Positions 1 through 10,338 of a DNA stretch of 64,000 nt are shown one piece after another. The notes below the pieces were generated by a model, which saw only the letters and a list, made by a program, of their open reading frames with translations, ran no database searches and was not told the origin of the DNA. Source of the DNA: JAODBQ01 sp047602055 (GTDB lineage: Bacteria; Actinomycetota; Acidimicrobiia; Acidimicrobiales; Ilumatobacteraceae); the NCBI GenBank assembly GCA_047602055.1, contig JASGIG010000001.1:1116001-1180000 (forward strand), given 5' to 3'. Numbering within the stretch: position 1 is the first letter of the stretch; the number at the start of each line of letters is the position of its first letter. Made by a program: the position numbers and the translations under genes.

Positions 1-639
1 GTTGCCGAGCTGGATGCCCGAGTTGTACGGCATGAACTTCACCGGGTGGTCGACGCCGATCGCGCCGAGCAGGGCGGCGATCAGCCCTTCGATCACCAGC
101 GGCCAGACGAGCAGGATCGCCACCGTCGCCGGCGTGTTGCGCACCACCAGGCCGAGGCCGTAGCCGAGCAGGGCGACGAGGCCGGCGAAGACGATCACGC
201 CGATCATCGGGGCGGCGCCGGCGGGGACGTCGGACAGCGAGATCGGCCGGTCGCGGCCGGAGGCGACGATCGAGCAGGTGACGTAGGTGACGACGACGAC
301 GGCTGCTTCGGCGAGCACGGCGACGACGACGGTGACGATCCCCTTGGCGACGATCACCGTCCAGCGTCGTGGGGTGGCCGCGAACGTCGGGCGGATCGTG
401 TTGAAGCCGAACTCGCCGGTGATCGCCGTCGCCCCGATGACGCCGAGCAACAGGGCGGTGACGACCGACGTGCCCGACACGAGGCTGACGACGTTCTCGG
501 CGGTGACGTCGACCCCCTGCTGCAGCGCCGTGGTGAGGATGCACACGATCGGCGGGAAGGCGACGGCGATGGCGATCAGGATCCAGTTCATCCGGATCGT
601 GCGCAGCTTGATCCACTCGCTGCGCAGGCTGTCGATCAT
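1..639 (-). CDS. ABC-2 type transporter permease (3' end outside window)
   Basis: Membrane subunit of an ABC exporter; substrate unknown. The readable part is about 213 residues. It begins MIDSLRSEWIKLRT, a typical start for this family, in which a basic N-terminal segment precedes the first helix. Several hydrophobic helices follow, including one near residues 20-38 and others around residues 60-75 and 95-120. The start codon overlaps the stop of the ATPase gene as ATGA, so the two are probably translationally coupled and form one transporter. The C-terminus runs off the left edge, so total length cannot be judged. Drug or lipid export is typical of the family but is not shown here. Confidence 0.85.
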   Translation of the reverse strand, partial: MIDSLRSEWIKLRTIRMNWILIAIAVAFPPIVCILTTALQQGVDVTAENVVSLVSGTSVVTALLLGVIGATAITGEFGFNTIRPTFAATPRRWTVIVAKGIVTVVVAVLAEAAVVVVTYVTCSIVASGRDRPISLSDVPAGAAPMIGVIVFAGLVALLGYGLGLVVRNTPATVAILLVWPLVIEGLIAALLGAIGVDHPVKFMPYNSGIQLGN

Positions 640-1568
640 GCCGGACCTCCGGCCGGCGGCGGCGCCGGCACGCTGCGGTACTCCTGCACACTGGCGGTCG
701 CCTTGAGGAACGCGTCCTCCAGCGACCCGGTCTGCGGCGACAGCTCGTGGAGGGCGACGCCCTCGCGGGCGGCGAGCTCGCCGACGTCCGCGATGGACGC
801 GCCGCGGACCTCCAGCGTGGCATCGCCGGACGTGGCGACGTGGGCGCCGCCGGCGGCGAGGAGCCGGGCGAGGTCGCCGGCGCGTGGGCTGCGGACGCGC
901 ACCCAGTGATCGCCCCAGCGGGCGACGAACTCGGCGACCGTGCACTGTTCGATCAGCCGGCCCTGGCCGATGACGACGAGGTCCGTCGCCATCAGCGCCA
1001 TTTCCGACAGCAGATGGCTGCTGACGAAGATCGTCCGGCCCTGGCCGGCGAGGTGGGTGAGCACGTCGCGGATCCAGCGGATGCCCTCGGGATCGAGGCC
1101 GTTGGCCGGCTCGTCGAGGATCACCGTGTGAGGGTCGCCGAGCAGCACGCCGGCCAGGCCGAGGCGCTGGCGCATGCCCAGCGAGTAGGCGCGCACCCGC
1201 CAGCTCGCGGCCGACGTCAGCCCGACGAGCGACAGCACCTCGTCGACGCGCTTGACGCCGATCCCGTTCGACGCCGCCAGCCAGCGCAGGTGGTTGCGGC
1301 CGCTGCGCCCGGGATGGACGTAGCCGGCGTCGAGCAGCGCGCCGACCTCGTGCAGTGGCTTGGCAAACGTGTTGAAGCGCTGGCCCTGGAACGTCGTCTC
1401 GCCGTGGTCGGGGCGGTCGAGCCCGAGCATGCAGCGCATCGACGTGCTCTTGCCGGAGCCGTTCGGTCCGAGGAAGCCGGTGACGGCACCGGGACGGGCG
1501 ACGAAGCTGAGGTCGTCGACGGCCCGCGTCGAACCGAACGTCTTGGTGAGTCCCGCGACGTTGATCAT
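636..1568 (-). CDS. ABC transporter ATP-binding protein
   Basis: ATPase subunit, 310 residues, that should power the permease encoded immediately downstream. Walker A is GPNGSGKST near residue 35, the signature region is YSLGMRQRLGLAG, and Walker B is VILDEPANGLDP, followed by a conserved switch histidine in SSHLL. The roughly 100-residue C-terminal extension, ending in a Pro-rich tail, is common in the DRA/bacitracin-type exporter ATPases. It lies 18 bp downstream of a substrate-binding lipoprotein on the same strand. That is unusual, because exporters do not normally use such proteins, so the co-transcription may be incidental. Confidence 0.92.
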   Translation of the reverse strand: MINVAGLTKTFGSTRAVDDLSFVARPGAVTGFLGPNGSGKSTSMRCMLGLDRPDHGETTFQGQRFNTFAKPLHEVGALLDAGYVHPGRSGRNHLRWLAASNGIGVKRVDEVLSLVGLTSAASWRVRAYSLGMRQRLGLAGVLLGDPHTVILDEPANGLDPEGIRWIRDVLTHLAGQGRTIFVSSHLLSEMALMATDLVVIGQGRLIEQCTVAEFVARWGDHWVRVRSPRAGDLARLLAAGGAHVATSGDATLEVRGASIADVGELAAREGVALHELSPQTGSLEDAFLKATASVQEYRSVPAPPPAGGPA

Positions 1569-1586
1569 CGTGCGGTGGCCATCGGC

Positions 1587-2654
1587 TTACGACGTCGTCG
1601 ACAGGTAGACGGAGGCGAGGTAGTCCGGCGACTGCTTGTTGTTGGCCATCTCGCCGAGCATCGTCGTCAGGTCGGTCTGGGTGAGCTTGCTGTCGACGCC
1701 GTTCAGCGCCTGCAGCACGGTCGCCGTGCCCGCGGTGCCGTTGACGAGTGCCATCACCGCGTTCGGGTCGACGAGCGCCTTGTCGTCGAGCAGGACGGTC
1801 ATCGTCTGGGCGGCGATCACCGGGTTCACCGACGACGTGGCGACGCAGTCGACCGTCCCGTTCTTGACCGCGTCGGCGATCTGGTCGTCGGTCAGCGGCA
1901 CGAACTGCTTGAAGTTGGCGTGGTACGAGTCGGCGAGCGTGCCGAGGCCGAGCGGCGTGCTCGTCTCGAAGCCGGCGGGACCACCGAGCGTGATCTGATC
2001 GGCGACGGCGCCGAGGTCGGTGATCGTCCCCAGCGTGTGGGCCTCGGTGGCCGTCTGGCTGCAGGCGATGACCTGCTTGACCTCGGCGGTGGACGGTTCG
2101 CTGATCGACAGCTCGAACGGCAGCAGGGCACGGAGGACCGTGGCCTGATCCGTCACGGTCCGCGGGTTGGTCGGCAACGTGGTCGTGGTGGTCGGGCCGG
2201 CGTCGGTCGTCGTGGTCGCCGCCGTCGTCGAGTCCTCGACCGGGACGGAGGGGACCGTCTCGCCCGGGATCGTCGTCGTCGTGGGAGCAGTCGTCGTCGT
2301 GGCGGGATGGGGGGTGGCGCCGATCGAGTGGAGGTACGTGAGCAGGTCGCCGGTCAGCTCGGGCACGATCTCGACGGTCCCCTGCTGCAGCGCTTGGTAG
2401 TACACCGTGCGGTCGCCGATCGGGTCCTTGCGGATCACTCGCAGGCCGGCGTTCTCCAGGGCCTGGGCGTAGAGCGCACCCATCAACTGGCTGGTCGGGT
2501 CGCCGTCGACGTGGGTGACGATGACGGTCTGCGGCAGCGCGATCGTCGTGGTTCCGGCACCGTCGTCACTGCCGCACGCTGCGGCGATGGTGGCGAGGGC
2601 GATGCAGGCGGTGAGAGCGCGCAGTGCTCGGGAGCGGCGCACGGGTCGTGACAC
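1587..2654 (-). CDS. Glycine betaine/osmoprotectant-type substrate-binding lipoprotein
   Basis: Extracytoplasmic solute-binding protein of the OpuAC/ProX type, 355 residues. It has a lipoprotein signal peptide with the lipobox Cys near residue 27 (IAAACGSD). Typical fold segments are visible: VIVTHVDGD, the EIVPELTGDLLTYL region and a late DCVATSS segment. Between the first lobe and the rest, about residues 117-170, lies a Thr/Pro/Val-rich linker rich in TTTT runs, not usual inside this domain and probably an exposed insertion. No betaine permease or ATPase lies beside it; the neighbours are an ABC-2 exporter and an FtsK-like gene. Quaternary amine binding is therefore a family-level guess. 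Confidence 0.8.
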   Translation of the reverse strand: MSRPVRRSRALRALTACIALATIAAACGSDDGAGTTTIALPQTVIVTHVDGDPTSQLMGALYAQALENAGLRVIRKDPIGDRTVYYQALQQGTVEIVPELTGDLLTYLHSIGATPHPATTTTAPTTTTIPGETVPSVPVEDSTTAATTTTDAGPTTTTTLPTNPRTVTDQATVLRALLPFELSISEPSTAEVKQVIACSQTATEAHTLGTITDLGAVADQITLGGPAGFETSTPLGLGTLADSYHANFKQFVPLTDDQIADAVKNGTVDCVATSSVNPVIAAQTMTVLLDDKALVDPNAVMALVNGTAGTATVLQALNGVDSKLTQTDLTTMLGEMANNKQSPDYLASVYLSTTS

Positions 2655-2660
2655 GGCCGG

Positions 2661-5600
2661 TCAGGCTACCGGTGGCACCGGCGAGCGGCAGGGCGGTCTG
2701 GCGAGCTGGATGAGTTGGAGCTCGCCGCCGGACACGATCCACGCCAGCCCGGGGCGCGCCGGGATCGGGCGCCGGCGCGGCAGCGGCGCGCCGAGCAGGT
2801 CGCCGTCGAGATCGCTCGCTGCGGCGAGGACGACGCCGAGCCGGCTGCGACGGATGACGCCGACCCAGTGGCCGTAGGACTGGCGCAGTGCATCGGCGCT
2901 GCCGGCGGCGACGATCGCCAGGCCGGGACGGCGGCTGGCGGCCAGGGAGCCGAGCGTCGGGGCGCCGGCGTGGTCGGCGACCAGTTCGGCGTCGTCGACG
3001 GCGATCAGCGCTGGGCCGTCCGACGGCAGCCCGGCGAGCAACTCGGCCAGGTCGGCGTGCGTGCCCGGACGTTCGTTTCCGCGTTGCCGGGAGACCAGGA
3101 TGGCAGACCAGCCGGCTGGGTTCGCCTCGCGCCAGGCGTCGACGAGCCGCCACAGCGCCGTCGTCCGGCCGCTGCGCGCCGGGCCGACGATCAGGACGTG
3201 CTCGCCGTCGGGCACCTCCAGGTCGACGGGCTCGCCGCTGTCGAAGCCGAGGCCAGCCGGCAGCAGGAGGCCGCCGGAGCGCCCGTGCCGGCCGCAGCCG
3301 ATCGTCACCGGGTCGACCTCGCGCGGCAACGGCTCGATCGGTGCCGGTGGGTCGGTGAGTGGCGCCGCACCGGCGTCGACCGCCCGGACCTGCCGGACGA
3401 CGAGCTGGGCGTGCAGGCCTGGGGCGACGAGCACCCGCCCCGGGATCGGTGGAGGGACGTCGTCGATCGTGTAGCCCCAGGCCAGTGCGTCGTGCCGATC
3501 GACGACGTGGTGGAGCCAGCGGCGCGGGCAGTGGGCGAGCACGCTCGGTGGGATGGCGCCGGGGTGGCTGACCGCGAGGACGGCGACCACCCCGCACGCG
3601 GCGCCGTCGACGAGGATCCGCTCGAGGGCGGCGCGCTCGGTCTCCGTCGCTGGTTCGGCGAGCAGCTGACGTAGCTCGCCGAACCCGTCCACGAGCAGCA
3701 GGAGCGGTGGCGCGGGGCTGGCGGCCGTCCCGCCGGTGGCGCGCCGGTTCGAGCTCGTGGTCGAGGCGCACGAGCAGTCGGCGGAGGCGCTCCGGTTCGT
3801 GGGTCTGGACGACGGCGGCGCACGACGGGAGACGGTCGAGATCGTCGAGACCGCGGCCGCCGCGGGCGTCGACGGCGTAGACGTGGGTGGCCGGATCGGC
3901 CTCGATCGCGGCGACGGCGATGGTTCTCAGCGTCGAGGTCAGCCCGCTGCCGTGGCCGCCACCGAGCAGGACGTGGCCGCCGTGCCCGGCCCAGCGCAGC
4001 GGGAGCTGGCGCTGGCGGTCGGGATCGTCGATCAAGCCCAGCACGCCGCGGCCGTCGCAGGCACCGTTGTCGTTGTCGCCGCCGCCCGCGTCGCCGAGCC
4101 GTGGATCGTCCACGGTGACGACGTCGGGCAGCGGCGGGCACCATGGTCGCGGTGGCGCCGGCGCATTCCGGCTGCGGGCCGCATCGACGACGGCACGCAC
4201 GATCGCCGTCAGCTCGGTCGCACAGCATGCGCCCTGGAACGAGAGGTGCTCGTCGGGGCCGAGGCGCAGGACCGCCCGGCCGGGAGCCCGCCGTGGGATC
4301 GAGACCGGGCTGACGTCGCCGACGACATCGAGCGCATCGGTGCTGTCCGGCAGGCGCAGCGCGCAGCGGATGTTCGTGTTGGCGCGGATGTCGTCGCTGA
4401 GGATGCCGCCGGGGCGCTGCGTGGCCAGCAGCAGGTGGACGCCGAGGCTGCGGCCGCGCTGGGCGATGCCGACGAGCGTGTGCAGGAACGTCGGCCGCTC
4501 GGCGACCAGCGCGGCAAACTCGTCGATCACGACCACGAGTCGCGGCAGTGCGGCGGTGACGGCGCGCAGGCCGCTCAGGTCGGCGACGTCGTGCGCTCGC
4601 AGCACGGCCTCCCGGCGGCGTAGCTCGGCGTGCAGGCTGCGCAACATGCGGTCGGCGAGCTGCTCGTCGAGGTCGGTGACCAGGCCGACGACGTGGGGCA
4701 GCTCGGCGCAGGCGTCGAACGTCGCCCCGCCCTTGTAGTCGACGAGCACGAACGTCAGCTGCTCGGGTGGTGCGCACACCGCCAGGCCGGTGACGACGCT
4801 GCGCAGCAGCTCGCTCTTGCCGGAGCCCGTGGTTCCGGCGATCAGGCCGTGGGGGCCGTCGCGGACGAGGTCGACGTCCACGACGCCGTCGGCGGCGCGG
4901 CCGATCGGCGTGCGTGGCGGCGCGTCCCGGCCGGCGCTGTCCCACCGGGCGAGGATCCCGGCCGGAGTGAGGGGACGGCCGTCGGCCTGGAGCAGTTCGG
5001 CGAGCGAGACAGCGGTGGGCAGGGCCGCGTCGTCGGCGAACGGATCGTCCGGGTCGACGAGCGAGTGCAGTCCGGCGGCGACGCGGATCGCCGCGACGCG
5101 CCCGAGCCCGGTGAGACGGACCGCGGCGGGAACGCCGGCGCCGGCGAGGTCGGCATGCCGAGCGCGCCCAACCGCCCGCGCCGGCGACGGCAGACGGGCA
5201 CTGCAGCTCCGCGGTGCACACCGCCGGGGTCGGTTCGCCCTCGTCGACGAGCACGACCACGGCCGGCTGGCGTCCGCTGCTCGTCGTCCGGCGCAGCGCC
5301 GACGTGCGCGACGCGAGCTGATCGGCGACGTCGGTGACGACGACGACGTGGGGCACGTCGGGCCGGTCGAGCGCGGCGAACGCCGCAGCGGCGCGAGTCG
5401 GCTCGACGACGAGCCGGGAACCGTCCGGGGCGACGCCGTGGGGCAGCTCGGCGATCCAGCCCCACAGCGCCGGGTGCTCGGTGACGGCCATCAGCCGCAC
5501 GTCGACCGGGCCGCAGTTCGCTGCCAGCTGGACGACGAGTGACCGAGCCACCGCCGACGTCCACGCGTCGGCACCGCGCAGCGCGAGCCGCGCTCCGTCG

Positions 5601-6583
5601 CCGAGGTCGACGGTGATCGGCTGGTGGTGCAGGACGGCCGTCGTGTGCAGCCCCGGTGGTGGGTCGTCGTGGCGGGCGAGGTGCAGGACCGGCCGGTCGT
5701 CGCCGGTCGCGCCGGGTGGCCGCCAGGTGATGTCGCCGTAGCCGAGCGAGACGACGTGTGCGTCGGCGTCGGTGCCGCGCCGCGACCACAGACGGTGGTC
5801 GCGGCGGGCGATCGTCGACATCGCACCGGCGAGGGTCGTCGTCGCCTCGGCCAAGTGCTCGACGTAGGCGTCGCGCAGCTCCGCGACCGCCGACGCATAG
5901 GTGGCCCACGCCCGTTCGGTGGCGCGTCGGCTGCGGCGCGATCGTCGCAGCCCGCCGACGCGTTGCGTGATCCGCGTGCCGATGGCGACGAACAGCCCGA
6001 GGATGCCGAAGGCGAGCATCATCCGCTGGTCGAGGACGACGGCGAGCGCGACGGCGGCGAGGGCCGCGAACAGCGCTGGTACGAGACCCGCCGGCATCGC
6101 CGGGCGCGCCGACTCGGTGGACGGCGGGGTCAGCGGTGGCGGATCCCAGCGCGGCTGGGCGCGTGGGCTGCGCAGGACGGTGCCGTCGCGGACGTGGACC
6201 CGTTCGCCGGCCGGCTGGCTTCGGTGGTGGGCGCGGAGGGTGCTGTGACCCAGTTCGACGAGCCCGCCGTCGTCGAGGGCGATGCTGCCGTCGGTGCCCT
6301 TCCCGTCGACGACGACCGGCGCTCGACCGGTGAGCTGCACGAGACGCGGCGGATCCGCGTCGGCGACGAGCAGGGCGTGGTGTGGCTGCAGGGCCGGGTC
6401 GTCGCAGCGGACGCCGGCACCGTCGGCGCGGCCGACGAGGGTGCGACCGGCGCCGAGCACGACGCTCGATCCGGCGTCGGGCCCGGTCTCCCAGGTGAGG
6501 ATCCAGCGCGCCGCGGTCGGGCCGTCCGCCGTCGGGCGGACGTCGTGATCGACCGGGTTCGTCGGATCGGCGGACGTGGTCAT
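2661..6583 (-). CDS. FHA domain-FtsK/SpoIIIE (EssC/EccC-like) ATPase, two apparent frameshifts
   Basis: Membrane ATPase related to the motor of type VII secretion systems, about 1300 residues once stitched. An FHA domain (residues about 45-120, GRADGAGVRCDDP and the HH pair) precedes two membrane helices (about 166-184 and 187-204) and three FtsK-like domains. Domain 1 has an intact P-loop, GTTGSGKSE, and Walker B VVVIDEFAAL. Domains 2 and 3 have degenerate P-loops (GGGHGSGLTS and GPARSGRTT), as is usual for EssC/EccC. The product lies in three successive frames, with breaks near 5170-5210 and 3745-3770, each fitting one extra base. Residues on both sides of each break remain family-like. No WXG100 substrate or other secretion gene lies nearby. 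Confidence 0.85.
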
Positions 6584-6761
6584 CACCGGCACTGTCGACG
6601 CCGAGATGCTCGGTGCGGCACGCGGACCGCCGGTGAATGTGGCGGTGAGCCCGGCCGTGGCCGACTCACAGGCCCTGGTCAGGGCACTTGCGAACGCTGC
6701 CAGCGCGGTGATCGGCCCCCGGTGAGGGTGGCGGTGAGCCGCGAGGCGCACCGTCCCGGCC

Positions 6762-7538
6762 ATGCCGACCGCCTCTGCCACCACGCCCCACTGGCGCTTC
6801 ACCCTCACCCGCCTGCAGCGAGAGTGGGACCACCTCGTGCTCGACCGTCGCCTGGCCGCGCGAATCGACGCGTGGTGCCTCCCCGGCGTGGTGTCCGGGA
6901 CCGGCCTGCGCGCCGTCCTCGATGCGGCCGGGCTGCGACCGCCCGGGCGGTCCGAACGCCCCGGCGGCGAGCGATCCGACGATGCCGAGCGTGTGCCCGG
7001 CGACCGCGTCCTGGCGGCGCTCGCCGCGCTGGCCGTCGACGACGAGCTGGCGGCGCGCGTCGTGCTCCAGCGACTGCTCCCGGGCCTCAGCGCCATCGCC
7101 CGGCGACGGTCGCGGTGCGTCACCGACCACCTGGTGAACACCGACGAACTGCTCGGTGCGGCCTGGACCGTCATTCGCTCCCAGCCGGTCAAGCCGCGCC
7201 GCGACTTCGTGGCCAGCTCGATGCTGCGGGCGATCGAGCACCAGGTGTTCGTGCGCCACCGACGCCGCCGGCTGGTCCACGAGCTGGTCGAGCCGGCGAC
7301 CATCGACATCGCCGTCGAGCCCGACGAGGGCGGCGGCAACCCGCTGGTGCAGCTCCTCGGGGAGCTGCGTGCCGCTGGGCCGGGCGCCCTGAGCGGGGGT
7401 GACGCCGCCCTGCTCAGCGCGCTGCTGCGCAACGACCGGGTACGTGATGCGGCCCACGAGCTGCAGATCAGCGAGCGGACCGTGCGCAACCACCGTGAGG
7501 CGATGGTCGGCCGCCTGCGCCAGGCGCTGGCGGCCTGA
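6762..7538 (+). CDS. Putative transcriptional regulator with C-terminal sigma-4-like HTH
   Basis: A 258-residue protein I cannot place in a named family. The only recognisable element is a C-terminal helix-turn-helix of sigma-70 region 4/LuxR style (DAAHELQISERTVRNHREAM, about residues 225-250). The preceding 220 residues are rich in Arg and Leu and look helical, with no signal peptide or membrane segment. It is divergent from the FHA/FtsK gene, with 178 bp between the starts, and ends 7 bp before the convergent whiB-like gene. It may control one of them; this is inference from position only. Confidence 0.6.
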   Translation: MPTASATTPHWRFTLTRLQREWDHLVLDRRLAARIDAWCLPGVVSGTGLRAVLDAAGLRPPGRSERPGGERSDDAERVPGDRVLAALAALAVDDELAARVVLQRLLPGLSAIARRRSRCVTDHLVNTDELLGAAWTVIRSQPVKPRRDFVASSMLRAIEHQVFVRHRRRRLVHELVEPATIDIAVEPDEGGGNPLVQLLGELRAAGPGALSGGDAALLSALLRNDRVRDAAHELQISERTVRNHREAMVGRLRQALAA

Positions 7539-7545
7539 TCGCCGC

Positions 7546-7827
7546 TCACCGGACTGCCCTGACGTGTGCGGGACGCCCGCCGGCGCGGCTGCGGCGGAGC
7601 AGCCGGCGCTCACGCAGCGTGAGCCCACCCCAGATCCCGTACGGCTCGCTGGCCGTCAACGCATGCTCCAAGCAGACCGACCGCACCGGGCAGGTGGCGC
7701 ACACCGCCTTGGCCGCGTCCTCGTCGTTCGCCGTCTCCGGGAAGAACAGCTCGGGGTCCAGCGACCGGCAGCTGGCGAGGCGTGCCCAGCCGCCGAGCCG
7801 CTCGTTGTGCTCGACGTTCGTGCTCAT
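7546..7827 (-). CDS. WhiB-family iron-sulfur transcription factor
   Basis: Actinobacteria-specific redox-sensing regulator, 93 residues from the ATG at 7827; an alternative start four codons upstream (7839) is possible. The four cluster-binding cysteines are visible: one in ASCRSLDP, then VCATCPVRSVC (C-x2-C-x5-C). They are followed by the G[I/V]WGG turn (EPYGIWGGLT) and an Arg-rich DNA-binding tail. The size and motif order are those of WhiB1/WhiB2-type proteins. WhiB proteins bind a 4Fe-4S cluster and usually act with sigma factor region 4. The gene stands alone on this strand and converges on the HTH regulator. Confidence 0.93.
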   Translation of the reverse strand: MSTNVEHNERLGGWARLASCRSLDPELFFPETANDEDAAKAVCATCPVRSVCLEHALTASEPYGIWGGLTLRERRLLRRSRAGGRPAHVRAVR

Positions 7828-8051
7828 GCCCCGCAGCATGCGCCAGGGGTGTCACACAGTCACCCGGCTCGACGCATCTCGCTCCCAGGAGTGGCAAACC
7901 GGAAGCCTCCGTCGGAACGGTCAGGGCAATCGCCAGGGCAGATCCGCTTGGGCCCGTGGGAGGCTCGTGTCGGGTGAACCCGGCGGCGCGACCGCCAGGG
8001 AGCCCGCCGGACAGGTCGGCCGGAGTCCGACCATCAGACACGGCCGACCCA

Positions 8052-10338
8052 TCAGGCGCGGCGCAGCCGGAGGCTGTTGCTGACGACGAAGATGCTGGAG
8101 AAGGCCATCGCCGTGGCGGCGACGACGGGCGACAGCAGCCAGGCCATCGCCAGCGGGATCGCCGCGACGTTGTAGGCGAACGCCCAGAACAGGTTGCCCT
8201 TGATCACCGCGAGGGTCCGCCGGCTGAGGCGGATCGCGTCGACGGCGGCGTCGAGGTCGGGCCGTACGAGCGTGATGTCGCTGGCCTCGATGGCGACGTC
8301 GGTGCCGCTGACCATGGCGATGCCGAGGTCGGCCTGGGCCAGCGCGGCGGCGTCGTTGACCCCGTCGCCGACCATCGCCACGACCTTGCCCCGTGCCTGC
8401 AGGTCGCGGACGACGTCGACCTTGCCGGCCGGCAGCACGCCGGCGTGCACGGCCCCGTCGGCGATGCCGGCGGCGCCGCCGCGGCGAGCGCGGCGTCGCG
8501 GTTGTCGCCGGTGACGAGCAGCGCATCGATGCCCAGCGCGTCGAGGCGGCGGATCGCCGACGCGCTCGTCGGGCGGACGGTGTCGGCCAGCGCGATCAAC
8601 CCGATCGGCGAGCCGTCGATGCTGACCACCACCACCGTTGCGCCGGCGGACTGCAGCTCACCGACGAGCGCCGGCGCGTCGGGTCCCGGCCGACCGACGT
8701 GCACGGCGACCCCGTCGACGGTGGCCGCGGCACCGACGCCGCGCTCGGCACGGAACCCGTCGGCGATCGGCGCGTCGATCGAACGTGCCGCCGCGGCGCG
8801 CACGATCGCCTGGGCGATCGGGTGCTCGCTGGCGTGCTCGACGGCAGCGGCGAGCCGCAGCACGTCGTCGCCACCGGCTGCCGTGTCGACGCGCAGGTCG
8901 ACCACTCGCGTGACCTCCATCTGACCGGTGGTCAGCGTGCCGGTCTTGTCGAGCACGATGACGTCGACGTGCCGGGTCGCCTCCAACACCTCCGGGCCGC
9001 GGATCAGGATCCCCTTCTGTGCGCCGCGCCCCGTCCCGACGAGCAGCGCCGTCGGCGTCGCCAGCCCGAGGGCGCACGGGCAGGCGATGATCAGTACGGC
9101 GACGGCCGGCGTGAGCGCCTCGGCGAGGCTGCCGGTGCGCGCCGCCCAGAACCCGAGCGTTGCCGCGGCGAGCAGCAGGACGATCGGCACGAACACGCCG
9201 GCGACGCGATCGGCCAGCCGCTGCACCGGCGCCTTGCCGGACTGCGCCGCCTCGACGAGCTTGGTGATGTGGGCGAGCGTGGTGTCGGCGCCGACGCGGG
9301 TCGCCCGCACGACGAGGCGGCCGTCGACGTTGATCGTCGAGCCGACGACGGCGTCACCGGGGCCGACGTCGACCGGCACGCTCTCGCCGGTGACGAGCGA
9401 CGTGTCGACCGACGACGTGCCGTCGGCGACGACGCCGTCGGTGGCGATCTTCTCGCCGGGACGCACGACGAAGCGGTCGCCGACGACGAGCGACGCGACC
9501 GGGCGACGCTCCTCGCGACCGTCGTCGAGCAGCACCGCGGCATCCGTCGCGCTCGAGCGAGGCCAGGGCGCGCAGCGTGCCGCCGGCGCGGCGCTTGGCC
9601 CGCGACTCGAGGTAGCGCCCGCCGAGGATGAGGGCGACCGTGGTCGACGCCACCTCGAGGTAGATGTGGTGCGTCTCGCCGCGCGTCGGCACGAGCGTCA
9701 TCACCATCTTCATCCCGCTGTCGCCGGCGTGGGTGAACAGCAGCGCACCGACGCTGGCGGCGAACGAGGCGATCACCCCGACCGACACGAGCGTGTCCAT
9801 CGTCGCCGCGCCGTGGCGGGCGTTCAGCCAGGCGGCACGGTGGAACGGCCACGCCGCCCACGTGGCGACCGGCGCGGCCAGCGCCAGGCAGATCCACTGC
9901 CAGTTGCGGAACTGCAGCGCGCCGACCATCGACAGCACGAGCACCGGCGCGCCGAGCAGCACCGCGCCGACGAACCGCTGGCGCAGCGCCCGCAGCGCCG
10001 GATCCTCGACGTCGCCGTCGTCGGAAGGGTCGGACGAGTCGGATGCGGCGCCCGCGCCCGCGGCGGCGGACGCGGCGGCCGAGGTCGGACTCGGCAGCTC
10101 GGCGCCGTAGCCGATCGACTCGACGGTCTCGACGAGACGCGCCGGCGGTGTGACGGTGGGGTCGAAGCTGACCGTCGCCTTCTCGGTCGCGTAGTTGACC
10201 GTGGCGTGCACGCCGTCGAGCCGGTTGAGCTTCTTCTCGATGCGCATCGCGGACGACGCGGCATGTCATCCCGGTGACCTTGAGGTCGAGCTCCTCCAGG
10301 CCGGTGATCACGTCAGGAAGCGCCGGCGTGCTCATCAT
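8052..10338 (-). CDS. copA: Copper-translocating P1B-type ATPase, frame broken at three sites
   Basis: Copper-exporting ATPase of the inner membrane, about 760 residues when stitched. It has an N-terminal heavy-metal domain (GMTC), then the CPC metal site in CPCALGLATPTALL, the phosphorylation site DKTGTLTTG, the HP motif (HPIAQAIV) and GDGVND near the end. The reading frame changes near 10265 (one extra C just after GMTC), near 9540 (one extra G) and near 8490 (one base missing or two extra), although the residues on each side join sensibly. In the stitched metal site the second Cys reads Ser (CASSA rather than CASCA), which may be another base error. The start overlaps the upstream stop (ATGA). 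It is the last gene of the cop operon. Confidence 0.87.

Noticed and set aside
747..2651. Long open frame on the plus strand opposite the ABC and lipoprotein genes
   Set aside because: It is the antisense shadow of real minus-strand genes; its Arg/Asp/Gly-rich composition and lack of any motif are typical of GC-rich complementary frames.
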